DNA of 64,000 nucleotides from Antilocapra americana (taxonomy: Eukaryota; Chordata; Mammalia; Artiodactyla; Antilocapridae), in contig ML664161.1 in assembly GCA_007570785.1 (NCBI GenBank), forward strand, positions 13,121,555-13,185,554, given 5' to 3'. Of the stretch, positions 1 to 12,282 are shown piece by piece. Made by a program: the position numbers and the translations under genes. The notes beneath the pieces are model-generated. The model had not been told where the DNA came from. It searched no databases and worked only from the letters and a program-made list of their open reading frames with translations. The number at the start of each line of letters is the position of its first letter. Within the stretch, counting starts at the first letter, position 1.

Positions 1-682
1 CAAAAAAAAATCTATCAACAATAAATTCTGGAGAAGTTGTGGAGAAAAGGGAATCCTTCTACCCTGTTGGAAATTGATACAGCCACTGTGGAGAATAGTA
101 TAGAAGTTCCTTATAAAGCTAAAAACAGAGCTACCATATAATCCAACAATCCCACTACTTAGAGAAAAATCACAATTCAAAAAGGTAGTGCAACCCAATG
201 TTCATTGTAACACTATTTACAATAGCCAGGACATGAAAGTAACATAAATGTCTCTAGACACAGCAATGGATAAAGATGACATGGTACATAATGAAATAAC
301 ACCATTTCCAGCAACATGAATGGATCTAGAGATTGTCATTCTGAGTGAAGTAAGTCAGACAGAGAAGGACAAATATCATATGATACCATGGTTCTAGTGG
401 TAAAGAACTTGCTTGCCTATGAAAGAGATATAAGAGAACTGGGTTTGATACTTGAGCCAGGAAGATCTCCTGGAGCAAGGCATAGCAACCCACTCCAGTA
501 TTATTTCCTAGAGAATCCCATGGACAGAGGAGACTGGTGGGCTACAGTCCATAGAGTCACAAAGAGTTGGATACAAAGGAAGTGACTTATCCTGCACCAT
601 TTACATGTGGATCTTTTTAAAATATGGTGAAAATGAACTTATTTACAAAGCAGAAAAGAGTACAGATGTATTCTGCTACTGT
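1..682 (+). mobile_element. L1 3' end (ORF2 end plus 3' UTR), interrupted by a SINE
   Basis: The sequence follows the 3' end of L1 ORF2 and the adjacent UTR: a poly-A run, the 'cagccactgtggag' block, the 'caatagccaggacatg' block at about 221-235, then the 'agtgaagtaagtcagac' block at 344-360. The L1 text resumes after the SINE at about 591 with 'catttacatgtgg' and 'gaacttatttacaaagcag'. It is decayed, with no long open frame. It stops at about 682, where BovB sequence begins, and no L1 poly-A end is seen. The window edge cuts its 5' side. Confidence 0.8.
388..590 (+). mobile_element. Bov-tA type SINE inserted in the L1 tail
   Basis: The tRNA-Glu-like head ('ctagtggtaaagaactt') is followed by the Bov-A body ('ggcatagcaacccactccag', 'cccatggacagagg', 'tgggctacagtccatag', 'tcacaaagagttgg'). 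A 65-codon open frame across it is only SINE sequence and not a gene. The L1 sequence continues on both sides, so the SINE is the younger insertion. Confidence 0.85.
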
Positions 683-1815
683 TTCCATTGTTTCCCCACC
701 TATTTGCCATGAAGTGATGGGACCAGATGCCATGATGTTAGTTTTCTGAAGGATGAGTTTTAAGCCAGCTTTTTCACTCTCCTCTTTCACTTTCATCAAA
801 AGGGTCTTCAGTTCCTCTTCACTTTCTGCCGTAAGGGTGGTGTCAGATGACTGTCTGAAGTTATTGATATTTCTCCCAGAAAACTTGATTCCAACTTGTG
901 CTTCCAACCCAGCATTTCTCATGATGTACTCTGCATATAGGTTAAATAAGCAGGGTGACAATATACAACCTTGATGTATGCCTTTCGCTATTTGGAATCA
1001 GGCTGTTGTTCCATATCCAGTGCTAACTATTGCTTCTTGACCTGCATACAGGTTTCTCAGGAGACAGGTCAGGTGGTCTGGTATTCCCATCTCTTGAAGA
1101 ATTTACCACAGTTTATTGTGATGCATACAGTCAAAGGCTTTGGCATAGTCAATAAAGCAGAAGTAGATGTTTTCCTGGAATTCTCTTGCTTTTTCTATGA
1201 ACCAACAAATGTTGGCAATTTGATCTGTTTCCTCTGCCTTTTCTAAATCAAGCTTGAACATCTAGAAGTTCTTAGTTCATGTATTGTTGAAGCCTGGCTT
1301 GGAGAATTTTGAGCATTACTTTCCTAGTGTGTGAATTGAGTGCAATTGTGCAGTAGTTTGGGCATTCTTTGCCATTGCCTTTCTTTGGGATTGGAATGAA
1401 AACTGCCCTTTTCCAGTCCTGTGACCACTGCTGAGATTTCCAGATTTGCTGGCATATTGAATGCAGCACTTTTACAGCATCATCTTTTAGGATTTGAAAT
1501 AGCTCAATTGGAATTCCATCCCCTCCACTAGCTTTGTTCATAGTGATGGTTCCTAGGGCCCACTTGACTTCACACTCTAGGATTCTGGCTCTAGGAGAGT
1601 GATCACACCATTGTGGTTATCTGGGTCTTAAGATTTTTTTTTTAAGTTTTTCTGTTATTCTTGCCACCTCTTCTTAATATCTTCTGCTTTATTAGGTCCA
1701 TACCATTTCTGTCCTTTACTATGTCCATCATGGCAAAAATGTTCCCTTGGTATCTCTAATTTTCTTGAAGAGATGTCTAGTCTTCCCCATTCTATTGTTT
1801 CCCTCTATTTATTTG
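683..1815 (-). mobile_element. BovB LINE fragment (reverse transcriptase region), decayed
   Basis: Reverse-strand translations match BovB reverse transcriptase. At 617-961 there is '[15 protein letters not shown]' followed by 'LLMKVKEESEKAGLKL' and 'KTNIMASGPITSWQIGGE'. At 1272-1541 there is 'MNKASGGDGIPIELFQILKD' and 'FIPIPKKGNGKECPNY'. The catalytic YADD is replaced by 'QSSD' (about residues 38-41 of the first frame), so the enzyme is dead. The 3' UTR that a normal BovB insertion carries is missing, so the copy was cut by a later deletion or recombination. Frameshifts separate the two frames. Confidence 0.9.
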
Positions 1816-1957
1816 GATCCCTGGGTTGAGAAGATCTTCTGGAGAAGGGAAAGGCTACCTACTCCAGTCTTCTGGCCTGGATAATTCCATGAACTGTATA
1901 GTCCATGGAGTCACAAAGGTTGGACATGACTGAGAGACTTTCACTTCACTTCAATTA
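1816..1957 (+). mobile_element. Bov-tA SINE, head missing
   Basis: The copy starts inside the SINE at 'gatccctgggttgagaag' and runs through 'ggagaagggaaagg', 'catggagtcacaaagg' and 'gacatgactgagagac'. The tRNA-like promoter half is absent. The direct join to BovB at 1815/1816 looks like a recombination point and not a clean insertion. Confidence 0.7.
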
Positions 1958-2864
1958 CTAAAACATATTCATTTTTCCTTTTAAAGTAACTTTTAATTAT
2001 CAGCTTTATTAAAATATTTTTCTACTGCATTGTTTGAAATAAAGTAATATTACACATGAAGCACAATTCAACATAGGGGTAATATGAATGATGTCTACAT
2101 TTCAGTGTATTGAGATCAGAGTTTCAGATGAAAATGTACTAAGTAAATATAAGCATTTCCCAACTTACAAAATATTCTGATGGATGCCTTAATTTTATAA
2201 GTGATGCGTGGTAAATTTTATGCAGACTACTCAGATACAGAACATGCATTGCTCAGTTTGAGCATCAATATAGTTCTTTAAGGGGAAAAAAAGAGCAGTT
2301 TTTGATTGCAAGAAAATTACAGTCTTTCCTATACTGTAAATATCAAAGACATCATAAGGCAGACAGAGAGCTGTAAAATGTCTATCTTTCAGTGGCTGGA
2401 CCATAAAGGAAAAATGAGCATCATCATAGTTATTAATGTGCACAGAAAACAAAATGTTCAATAAAAACTATTAATTATGTCTAGTTTTTCATTTTTCTTA
2501 TTTATGCAGGTAGTATAATTCAACTGAATTTTTATACCTTTAGAGATGAAAATAGAAAATGGCATAATGAGGAGAGAGCCATATAGTGAATCAAGATGCC
2601 TTAGCTTAGTTGTTCACAACAGGGAGATTAAAGTAATCTCAACATTCTCTTGAATTCTTAAGGCCTAACAAGTCATGTCCTCTGCTAGTAAATGTTGCTG
2701 GGAGTCAGTAATCCCGACTGACAGAGGGGTTTGAGGAAAATTATCAACTGTTATTTAAGATGTAAGATTGAAGATGTGAGTAGAAATAAATGTCTATATT
2801 AAAAAAATAGTAGCTCTTTATATATAGTCTTACAAAATATGCTCCTAGAAGAGTCCTTGGAAGC
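1958..2864. other. Unassigned AT-rich DNA
   Basis: I recognise no repeat family or coding sequence. A 76-codon reverse-strand frame at 2231-2461 has no recognisable domain and is taken as chance. Confidence 0.5.
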
Positions 2865-3010
2865 AGACTAATCCAAAGTAGGATTCAAACAATAAGAAAC
2901 CTGAAGTCCAGAAAGTGAAGAGATGGCCACAGTTATATGGTATCAGCTTAAGAATTAGAAACTGCTTCTAAATAGAATTAAGACCCAATCTTCTGTCAAC
3001 ATTTCTAACA
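2865..3010 (-). repeat. Probable MIR-type SINE remnant
   Basis: The order 'gaaacctgaagtccagaaag ... ggccacagttatatgg ... gacccaatcttctg' resembles the reverse complement of a MIR core and its flank, heavily diverged. Assignment is by eye. Confidence 0.4.
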
Positions 3011-5006
3011 GAAATTTGTCTCCATTTACTTTTAATCTAATTAGATCAATTAGAATTTGTCTATAAACACATTCAAAAGTAACAAAAATAAAAATGAGAT
3101 TTAGTTTAACACTTTCCAATCGTTTCATTTATTTGTCACACTCAAAGTTCCCATAGTCTGTGAGCTGAATAAACACAAAAACCAAAAATTTGAATTTTTA
3201 AAAACTTTCTATTCAGTATTTGTATTTACTGGAGGGAGGCTAATTTGACTTCAAAAGTTTAGTTGTTTGGAAGTAGAACAAGGTTGACCTTCCTCAGTTC
3301 AGCCTATCTTAGCTGCATCATAGTTTCCTTTCTACCTGCCAGCTAATCACACCAGCCCAGAGAGTGCCTACCTATAGAGGCAAAGCCTTTGTCTTCAGTC
3401 CTCTTTGGTCCCCATGACCACCACTGAACATTTCAGGCATGTTCCACATGAAGCCTGATTCTTACCTCGTTTCAGATCTGCCTGGATAGTTTCTGGGTCC
3501 AATGAGCTGAGGAAGATGAGCTGCTCCTATGCTATCTGCAGAGGGGAAGAACAATTCTAGTCTATACCACAGTCACCATTCTCTCCAAGAACAACAGCTA
3601 CTGGCAGCATTTGGGGCTAATTTCAATAAAAAGCATGTCACTTCATTACAGAAAAGGACTGGTTTACATAAGATTTCTTGCTGCTGCTATCACCAGCAGA
3701 GATCCATAATGTAGGAGAGTTTACACATTCTGACTTGGCAAGCCTGGCAATGATATTCCTGCTAAAAAATGCAGAATGACTTCAGCAGTTCATTTTCCAC
3801 TCCCTCAAGACATATTCTTTTTGTGGAGATTTGTGGGCCCAGAAATATCCACTTACTATGACATTTTATGATAGTTACCTACTGCTTATTTCTTGGTCTC
3901 TGGGAAATGACAATGTGGACCAATGCTGGATTTTCCGCCCCCGCTCTCCTTGGGGAATAAGGCTTGGAAGAAGCATTAGAAATAAAACAGGAGAGAAGTA
4001 ATTCAGGTTGGGCACATTTAACTGCTCATAATAAACTTAGTCAATATTAATGGAGGCATAATTGCCAGATCAATTCAAATAATTATCCCTCTGTCTCTGC
4101 ACAGTGAAGTCTACATTTACAGACATCCTAGAAAGAGTGCTGGAGGTGTAATAATACAGATTTATCACAATTCCACTCCCAGGTCTAAGTTCTATATTTA
4201 ATACACAAGTATAATAGCTGTCCTTGAAGTGACACATGATTTTTAACCACTTACCCTATGATTATCTATGATTACCTAAAGTTCAATTATAGTATATATA
4301 CATATTACTAGAAAGACTTGCAATCCATTTATTTCTCTGGATGTTCTGAACTTTACCACTGATCTAGTAAAGAAATAAACAAATAGAACTCTGGGTATCC
4401 AGAGCATAAAATACTTGGTTTCTTAGAGAAATGCCATTTTAATCAAAATTTGATGTCAACATTGATTCTATCAAGAGACACTATGAATAAAATCCTATGA
4501 AGTTTACTGTTACATCTTTTATGAAAATGTTCATCTCTTCATATTCTTGTCTTTTTTTTGTTGAGGATACAGCAGATATTTTTTATTCTTTTCTTTTTTT
4601 TAAAGAAATTCTTCATTTTTGGTGCCAAGTCTAGTAGTATTTTTAAAAATAATTTGACTTTTTATTTTACTGTATTGATTTTATTAACTTAATCACTGGT
4701 CATTGTCTCATATTCATTAAGAATATCTGTATCATACCTGTGACCATTTACAGCAAGTACATAATTTTCATTTTTTTACTAGCCTCATTCTTGATTTAAT
4801 TTCATTTTCTTAATTTCGATTATTTCTTCTTGTTTCTTTTTCTATTTCCTATATCTAATCTATATGGTTGCATGTGTGTATTCTGAAAAAAGTTCTGAAA
4901 TACCTTCTGAAATAACTTGGAGTATAAATAAGGAAAGAAATACACAGATCTTCAATTACCTATGAATGATCTTGAACAATTTAATTCATCTCTTTAGATA
5001 TATTTG
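3011..5006. other. Unassigned DNA, mostly single-copy in appearance
   Basis: I see no supportable gene or repeat. A 61-codon frame at 3529-3714 has no recognisable domain. The stretch at 4540-4860 is T-rich low-complexity sequence. Confidence 0.5.
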
Positions 5007-5215
5007 GGCTTCCTTAGTGGCTCAGTTGGTATAGAAATCTGCCTGCAATGCAGGAGACCTGGGTTCAATCCCAGTGTTGGGAAGATCCCCAGGAGGAGGG
5101 TATGGTAACCCACTCCATTATTTTTGCCTAGAGAATCCCCAAGAACAGAGGAGCCTAGTGGGCTACAGTTCATGGGATGCAAAGAGTAAGACATGACTGA
5201 GCGACTGAGCACAGC
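5007..5215 (+). mobile_element. Bov-tA type SINE, near complete
   Basis: It starts 'tgggcttccttagtggctca', carries B-box-like 'gggttcaatcc', then 'ggtatggtaacccactccat', 'agaggagcctagtgggctac' and ends 'gactgagcgactgagc'. Both the tRNA-like head and the Bov-A body are present. Confidence 0.9.
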
Positions 5216-5515
5216 AAAGCACAGACATATATATGTGTAAAATTAGAATACTATCTCATATAATGTTTTAGAATTAAAATAATACTTTAAGTACAAAATA
5301 TAGTGCCTGGAATCTAGTAAATGCTTAATAAAAGTTAATTATAGCTGAATTTATATTTAGTCCCACATACAACATTTCAAGAGATTCATTGACAAATAAG
5401 AGCTAAGAGAACCATAGCTAATGATGGTTTGCAGGGAGAAAGAATGGAATAATGACATTATAGCAAGTTATCGTTTTTCCTTGAAATAGAAAAAAACTCC
5501 AAAATGCATCCTAGG

Positions 5516-5516
<1 letters not shown>

Positions 5517-5557
<41 letters not shown>
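5517..5557. repeat. (TG)n microsatellite with CG-rich end
   Basis: About 18 uninterrupted TG units (5517-5552) are followed by 'cgcgc'. The alternating purine-pyrimidine run can adopt Z-DNA and is likely length-polymorphic. Confidence 0.95.
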
Positions 5558-5558
<1 letters not shown>

Positions 5559-5799
5559 CGTGAGAATAAGCAAAGCTAATGTTATGGGAGAATTCAACTC
5601 AAACCATTGACTATGGTTACCTGTGAGAGGCAAAATGAAAAGGCAGAAGAGAATACTTCATTTTTTCATTTACACATATTCCCTATAGGGAAAATAAATA
5701 AAAAGTGTATGGACCATGGAAATATCTATCTTTTCCCATTTCTTATTTTTTTCTCAAATAATTAAATAAATTATTAAGAGAGAATGGAGATCTGGATAT

Positions 5800-6010
5800 C
5801 ATTTGACAATAGGCAAAAAAACTTTGGATGTTTAACCTAAAGAGGAGATAGAAGAAGAATTATGGCTGCCTTCAAACATTTGAAGGACTCTCAAAGGATA
5901 ATTTAGACTCATTCTACAGTATTTCAAAGAATGGAAAATGGTCTTGATGAAAGAAATACCGACCTAAAATGAGTAAGCACATTTCGAATGACCTGCTACT
6001 CAATGTTACC
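5800..6010. repeat. Possible ancient interspersed repeat, family not assigned
   Basis: The segment around 'ctgccttcaaacatttgaag' and 'tttagactcattctacag' recalls a mammal-wide ancient repeat seen in many introns. I cannot name the family with confidence. Confidence 0.3.
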
Positions 6011-6181
6011 TTTAGGAAAGGTCAGATGTTCATCTTTCAGGGATGTTATATGTCAATGAAAATTACTAAGACAGATCAAACTACTCTGAAATAGCATTAT
6101 CATCACAATTTTCTTTATATGATAAATGATATCTAGCTGTTTCGATATACCAAAATTTGCTAAATGAACCAAAAAATATTT

Positions 6182-6213
6182 ATTGAGTAAACAGTACATT
6201 GAGTAAACAGTAC
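6182..6213. repeat. Perfect 2x16-bp tandem duplication
   Basis: The unit 'attgagtaaacagtac' occurs twice in direct succession with no mismatch, so it is a recent slippage or small duplication event. Confidence 0.9.
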
Positions 6214-6256
6214 ATTTCACACACCTAGCAAAGTAAAATTTAAAGTTCCCTAAACT

Positions 6257-7482
6257 AGGCTTCAACAGTACATGAATGGAAAACTTCAAATGTTCAAGCT
6301 AGATTCAGAAAATGCAGAGAAACCAGAGATCAAATTGCCAACATCTGTTGGATCATAGAAAAAACAAGCGAATTCCAGAAAATCATCTACTTCTGCTTAA
6401 TTGACTATGGTAAAACATTTTACTAGATGGATCACAACAGAATGTGGAAAGTTCTTAGAGATGGGAATACTAGATCACCTTACCTATCTTCTGAGAAACG
6501 TGCATGTGTGTCAAGAAGCAACAGTTAGAACTGGACATGGAACAACCGACTGGTTCCAAATTGGGAAAGGAGTACATCAAGGCTGTATATTGTGACCCAG
6601 CTTATTTAAATTATATGAAGAGTACATCATTCGAAATGCTGGGCTGGATGAAACACAAGCTGGAATCAAGATTGCCAGGAGAAATATCAATAACTTCAGA
6701 TATGTAGATGATACCATCCTTATGGCAGAAAGCAAAGAGGAACTGAAGAGCCTCTTGATGAAAGTGAAAAAGAAGAGTGAAAAAGCTGGCTTAAAACTCA
6801 ATATTCAAAAAACAAAGATCATGGCATCCGGTCCCATCTCTTCATGGCAAATAGGTGTGGAAACAATGGAAACAGTGACAGACTTTATTTTCTTGATCTC
6901 CAAAATTACCGCAGATGGTGACTCCAGCCATGAAATTAAAAGATGCTTGCTCTTTGGAAGAAATGTTATGACCAACCTAGATAGTATATTAAAAATCAGA
7001 GACATTACTTTGCTAACAAAGTTCCATAGTCAAAGCTAAATGGACAGTCACAGCTATACAGTAGTCACATGTGGATGTGAGAGTTGGACCATAAAGAAGA
7101 CTGAGCACTGAATAATCAATGTTTTTGAACTGTGGTGTTGGAGAAGACTCTGGAAAATCCCTTGGACTTCAAGGAGATCAAACCAATCAACCCTAAAGGA
7201 ACTCATTCATGAATATTCTTTGGAAGGACTGATGCTGTAGTTGAAGCTCCAATACACTGACCACCTGATGCAAAGAACCAACTCATTAGAAAAGACCCAG
7301 ATGCTGGGAAAGATTGATTGAAGGCAGGAGGAGAAGGGGATGACAGAGGATGAAATGGTTGGATGGCATCACCAACTCAATGGATATGAATTTGATTGCA
7401 AGCTCTGGGAGATGGTGAAGGACTGGGAAGACTGGCAGTCCATGGGGTCACAAAGAGTCAGACATGACTGAACAATAACAAC
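6257..7482 (+). mobile_element. BovB LINE, 5'-truncated, with 3' UTR
   Basis: It begins within the reverse transcriptase ('ggcttcaacagtacatgaa') and runs to a normal BovB 3' end ('tcacaaagagtcagacatga'). Frames at 6401-6595 and 6722-7039 give 'LRNVHVCQEATVRTGHGTTD' and 'KAGLKLNIQKTKIMASGPIS'. A TGA at about 6593-6595 and further frame changes break the ORF. The catalytic motif reads YVDD in place of YADD, a conservative change. The 3' UTR spans roughly 7120-7482. Confidence 0.92.
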
Positions 7483-9847
7483 AAAGTAGTAAATTTCAGG
7501 TAATAAACTACACATTGGGAATAAGTAGGTAAAAACAATATAGCCAATATTTCAAGGAGCTCATAGTCCAATTAGAAAGATGTTCACTAATAAAAAATTT
7601 TATAAAATAATAATTTTAGCACAGAAATATGGCATTTTGGAAGATAAATGACAAACTCATAGTTAAAAATGATTTTCCATTGAGTATTGATAATATTTGT
7701 TTTGAAAGGTCACTAGCTAATGTTTTTCAACATAAATTGGTACATAAGTAACACTTGAAAACAGTTTGACTTTAAATTTGAACATAATCTGTACATAGCT
7801 TAACTTCTATACTATTATACAGATAAGAACAGATACTGCCATATACCAAGGTATAAAAATATGCCCAATGAAAGTATAGAAATGCTTATGAATCAAGAAA
7901 AAATAAAGACCTTTCAATGAGGTGAAAAGCTTGACTACAGGATAATTACACAGGAGGCAATGATGCAATTCCAATTTTGAAAGATATAAATTATGCAAGT
8001 GATTTCAACAGCAGGGGGCTTACTTGTCCTGATGTGAAGATGTTGCAAAGCTCATGAATTTCAAATCTGTAAATTAGGAACAAAGGATTTACAGCTTTGT
8101 TAGAAGCAAAGGAAAAGACGAGTTATGCCAATAGAGGTCAGTGCCATGTCTTCCTTTTACCTCTAGGGATTATTCATTCAGTGCCACTCTCTCCCCCTAC
8201 TCCACCCCAGAGGAAGAAAGTTCTGATGGATCATACCCAAGGACATTCATGACAGAGGTGATAGCAGTCTGAATATTTGGAGACGATACTTTAATATAGA
8301 TTGAAAGTTCTCACATCTGCCTGTTGTGTTTTATATGCTACCCACTGGATTCCTTCTCCTGGTCATTTTCTTTTGGCTTTGGTCTTTTGGCTTTCTTTCT
8401 TTTTTTTTCAAGTAACTGGTGAATTAAGAGAGATCCGCTCTAGATCTAAGAGAGGTAAACTTAATTTTCATGTTAACAGGCCCTATCATATCTCTGCAAG
8501 AAACACAAATGTATTTACTTGTTTAATCCCAATGTGTTATCCATAACATTGTCTATTATATTTTGTTTAAACTTCATTCATTCACAATATGCCAAAAACC
8601 TAGGTAACTAGCCTTTTCTTTATTTTTAATGAAACTAAAACTAGCAAGTAAACACATTTGCTGTTTTGTCCTGGTTTCTTCCAACTGCTAGACTATCAGT
8701 TCTACCATTGAATCAGCTATTGCAGACTGTCAAAGAAAAGAAAAATATTGACCAAAATAAGCTCAATCCAATATGCACATACATATTACCTGTATTTGAC
8801 ACCATATGGCCCTGTGTATTTGCATTTTTCCTCCCATTTCAATAGATTCCAAATACAGCACAGCCAAATAGATAGAGCAAGAATTGTTCAATAAGAGACT
8901 TGCATTAGGAGAGATGTACTTTAGACATTTACCCAGTGAGTAAGTTCAATAACAAAATCAGATCTCTGAAACAACTGGAATTTGATAGAGATAAACACCA
9001 GATCAATAGGCTTTTAAATCACAGAAATGATGGAAATGGCAAGTGAAATTGAAGTGGTTCTTTGCTTGAATTTAATTTCTCTCCCATCTTATATTTTTCC
9101 TTAGTTAAAACCTCTTCAAAAATCACTTCACTGAAGTGTGCTTTTTGAGGAAAAATAAAAGCAAAATATGCCTTTTAATTCATCACACCCTTATGAAGTT
9201 TAATTAAAAGATATTTTTGCAAATGTATGGTTATATAATCCTGTGTTGTTTTTATTAGTTTGGCTTTAATAGATGCCTTTAGAAAGGCTGTTATCACAAA
9301 AGGAAATGTAGTTATCCTGTGTATTATGCCCATAATTATTGAATAATTCATTTCAATGAGTGGGGTTTTTTTCCCTTATGAAATGTTATTTATCACGGTT
9401 ATACTATTTGATCAACACTACAGTACTTTTTATCACTATACTGCATTAGACCAACTTTACCTTAACTTTATTTTCTTGAATTCTAAGAACAATAAAAAAT
9501 GCTTGTGATGAATCAAATACTTCTAGTACCAGTTTCTCACTATTGGGGAAGTAAATGCTTCCAAATTTCAACATAATATTTTACAATCATGATAGCCAAA
9601 ATTACCAGCTATGGCTTAAACCAAATAAAGAACAAGATATGTAGAACAAGGATATGCAAAGTCATCCTCCAAAGTCCGACAATTTTATTTAAAACACTCA
9701 CAAAGTTTCCCATCACTTGGACCTCACACTTTGCCTTCCCTCATTTCTTCTGTGAAAAATTCTCTCTGGCACAGCTGCTGACTTGTCATTTGCTTTGTTA
9801 TTGTTCCTCCTCTCCCCTTATTTATAGACTGAAAATTCAATTCAATT
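7483..9847. other. Long unassigned stretch, no gene seen
   Basis: I recognise no transposon over about 2.3 kb, which is unusual in this window. Open frames here (7807-7998 reverse, 8301-8546 and 9589-9864 forward) show no family signature. The part at 9100-9350 is AT-rich and not repetitive in appearance. Confidence 0.5.
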
Positions 9848-10059
9848 CTATGTGTGTGTGTTAGTCACTGTCGTGTCTGACTCTTTGCAATTGCATTGAC
9901 TGTAGCCCACCAGCTTCCCCTATCCATGGGATCCTCTAGGTAAAAATACTGGAGTGTTTCATTTCCTACTCCAGGGGATCTTCCCCACCCAGAGATCGAA
10001 CCTGGGGCTCCTGCATTGCAGACAGATTCTTAACCATTTCACTCACCAGGGAAGCCCAC
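9848..10059 (-). mobile_element. Bov-tA SINE, near complete
   Basis: On the plus strand it reads as a reversed Bov-tA: 'gtgtgttagtcactgtcg', 'ctgactctttgcaattgc', 'tgtagcccaccagc', 'ggggatcttccccacccaga', then the tRNA-like head 'tcgaacctggggctcctgca' ... 'caccagggaagccca'. Confidence 0.9.
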
Positions 10060-10708
10060 CTATTTCTATAAAATGTTTTAAATCTATGCTTAAATATTTA
10101 TCAAATAAAAATGAATATGCTAGGGAAACATGTTAAATCTTCATGGTTTGATGTTTTAGAAACTTCCATCTTAACCCACAAGTTTCACTGGTATGATGCT
10201 GCCAAAATGGGGGGGTTTCCCTTTTTGTTTGTTAGACTTAATTGATTTTTATAATGAACCAAAAGTGTCCGGATAACTAAAGACAAAAATCAGTCAAAGG
10301 TATTTATTTTCTTTCTTCTTTTCCCTCTAAACAAAGCATCATTAAGCAACAGAGAGGCATGGTCAACTGATTTTCTGTTTGCGTTGCAAATGTTTCTTTC
10401 ACTTAGAATTTTAAAGGGGACAGACTAAAAAATGCCCCACAATAAAAGCCAAATGCAATGGACATGACTGAGGAACCTTTCAAAGAAGAGAGGTGGTTGG
10501 ATCACTTTTATAAGCTTTCTGGTGTCTGAAAGATAAGTAGTGCTGATATCCAATTATCAAATAAAAATGCATTTAGAAAACCAACAATTTCTGACATTTA
10601 AAATTTTTGTTACTCTCAGTACCTCAGTATATCTGACAAGGAGGTATAAGCCACCTATGTGCAATTTAAGCAAATCATGCCTTTGGGATAAAATGTGATA
10701 ATTTTAAA
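10060..10708. other. Unassigned DNA
   Basis: I see no recognisable repeat, RNA gene or coding sequence. Confidence 0.45.
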
Positions 10709-11027
10709 TAAGAAAAATTCAGGTCTTACTTCAGGTAAAATTCAGTAAAGATCTTAATTCTTTGGGCTTCCCAGGTAGCTCAGTGGTAAAGCATCTGCCT
10801 GCCAATGCAATAAGATGAAGGAGATGGGAGTTCCAGCCTCGGGTCTGGAAGATAGCCTGGAGAAGGAAATGGCAACCCACTCCAGTAAATCCCATCAACA
10901 GTGGAGCCTGGTGGGCTACAGTTCATGGGGTTGCAAAGAGTTAGACATGACTGAGCAAGCATGCAGTGAAAGAAAGTAAGAATAAGGCCTTAATTCAGCC
11001 AAAACTCAGTAAAGATCTTAATTCTTT
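10709..11027. repeat. Long direct repeats flanking a SINE
   Basis: A 21-bp identical sequence beginning 'cagtaaagatcttaattctt' lies at 10743-10763, just before the SINE, and again at 11007-11027. About 30 bp upstream of each copy are also similar ('aaaaattcaggtctta' against 'aataaggccttaattcag'), so the duplicated block is roughly 50 bp. Confidence 0.75.
10764..10968 (+). mobile_element. Bov-tA SINE
   Basis: The head 'gggcttcccaggtagctcag' is followed by the body 'agaaggaaatggcaacccac', 'ggagcctggtgggctacag' and the end 'gttagacatgactgagcaag'. It sits between the long direct repeats described above. Confidence 0.9.
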
Positions 11028-11328
11028 AGGGACACTCCAAAGTTTCACTCTTGATCTTCAATCAGACTAATTGCACAGTCTTATATCATAAAAATATACC
11101 TTAGCTCATATCAATAAAAAAGAAATTCCTTGCTTTAAATATAAGTTCTTATAAATATTAAACATTGTTCTGAATATCATTGATTTACCAAGAAAACTAC
11201 ATTAAGATTGGAAAAAATTATGTTTTGTTATTAGAAGGCCTGATTTTGATTCCCAGCTCAGCTGATTACTAGCAATGTAACAAAGGGCAAGTCAAATATC
11301 TCTGAGCCTCAGTCTCTAAACCTGAAAT

Positions 11329-11540
11329 CATGCTGCTATTTAGTCACTAAGTTATATCTGAATCTTGCGACCCATGACTGTAGCCCATCAGACTCCTCTG
11401 TACATGGGATTTCTCAGGCAAGAATACTGGAGAGGGTTGCCATTTCATTCTCCCAGGGATCTTCTTGAGCCAGGGAGTGAACCCACGTCTCCTGAACTGC
11501 AGGTGGATTCTGTACTGCTGAGCCACCTGGGAAGTCCTGT
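11329..11540 (-). mobile_element. Bov-tA SINE
   Basis: Reversed Bov-tA: 'gctgctatttagtcactaag', 'gactgtagcccatcagactc', 'aggcaagaatactggagagg', then the reversed tRNA-like head ending 'gagccacctgggaagtcc'. Confidence 0.9.
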
Positions 11541-11619
11541 GTAATTACAATACTTCACAAAACCAGCACTTGATAACACAGGTAAAGTTTTATTTTTATG
11601 TGCTATATACACATTTATT

Positions 11620-12245
11620 TGGCATCTAGTAGGAGCCAGATACTATACCAGGAACTGGGGAGAGTAGAAGATATGATTTCTATATCCTTGAAATCTGTAC
11701 TGTGGTTGGGAGAGGCAGATGTATAAACATCAACAAAATATTACAACACTGTAATTAAGGAAAATTGGAAATACTGTGAGGCCTCCAAGTAGAGAGGGAC
11801 CATGTCTGTCTTTGGCTATCAAAGAAGACTTCTTATAGGGACAGTACTTAGTTGAGACTTGAAAGAAAAGAATTTTCCATGGGGAGAGAGGATTCACCAT
11901 GGAATAAATACCACATACACATTATATGAGAATGGAGGGATGACAGCAAATGCTGCTTAAGAAAATTGGGCACTTGGGTGGATGGCACATAAAGACTCTG
12001 GGAGAATGGTAGCTGATGGGGCTTAAAAGCTTAAATAGGGAAGGATTGTGAAGCTTCCTGATATACAGACATTCAGACTTGATGTGAAGGATACGAATGA
12101 GCTATAAAATCATAGAAATTTAAGACAACTAGTCTAGGTATAGCATGAAGAACAGTCTTAAGACTAGTCAAAGAGATTAAATAATCATGACTATAGCCAT
12201 TCAGGTGTGGGGTGATGAAGCCAGGGATAAAGGGCAGAGGCTACT
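11620..12245 (-). repeat. Probable ancient LINE (L2/CR1-like) remnant
   Basis: Short matches to the reverse strand of old LINE sequence are visible: 'ggcatctagtaggagccaga' with 'accaggaactggg', and 'cttagttgagacttgaaag'. Divergence is high and limits are approximate. Confidence 0.35.
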
Positions 12246-12282
12246 GTTTTGAAATAGATGATGTGTTTGGTTTGTGTGTGTG

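Noticed and set aside
388..585. 65-codon ORF with a good start
   Set aside because: It is Bov-tA SINE sequence read through; similar frames appear in other SINE copies in the window.
5007..5215. tRNA-like sequence (also at the heads of other SINEs)
   Set aside because: The cloverleaf part is the SINE promoter region fused to a BovB-like body, so it is not a functional tRNA gene.
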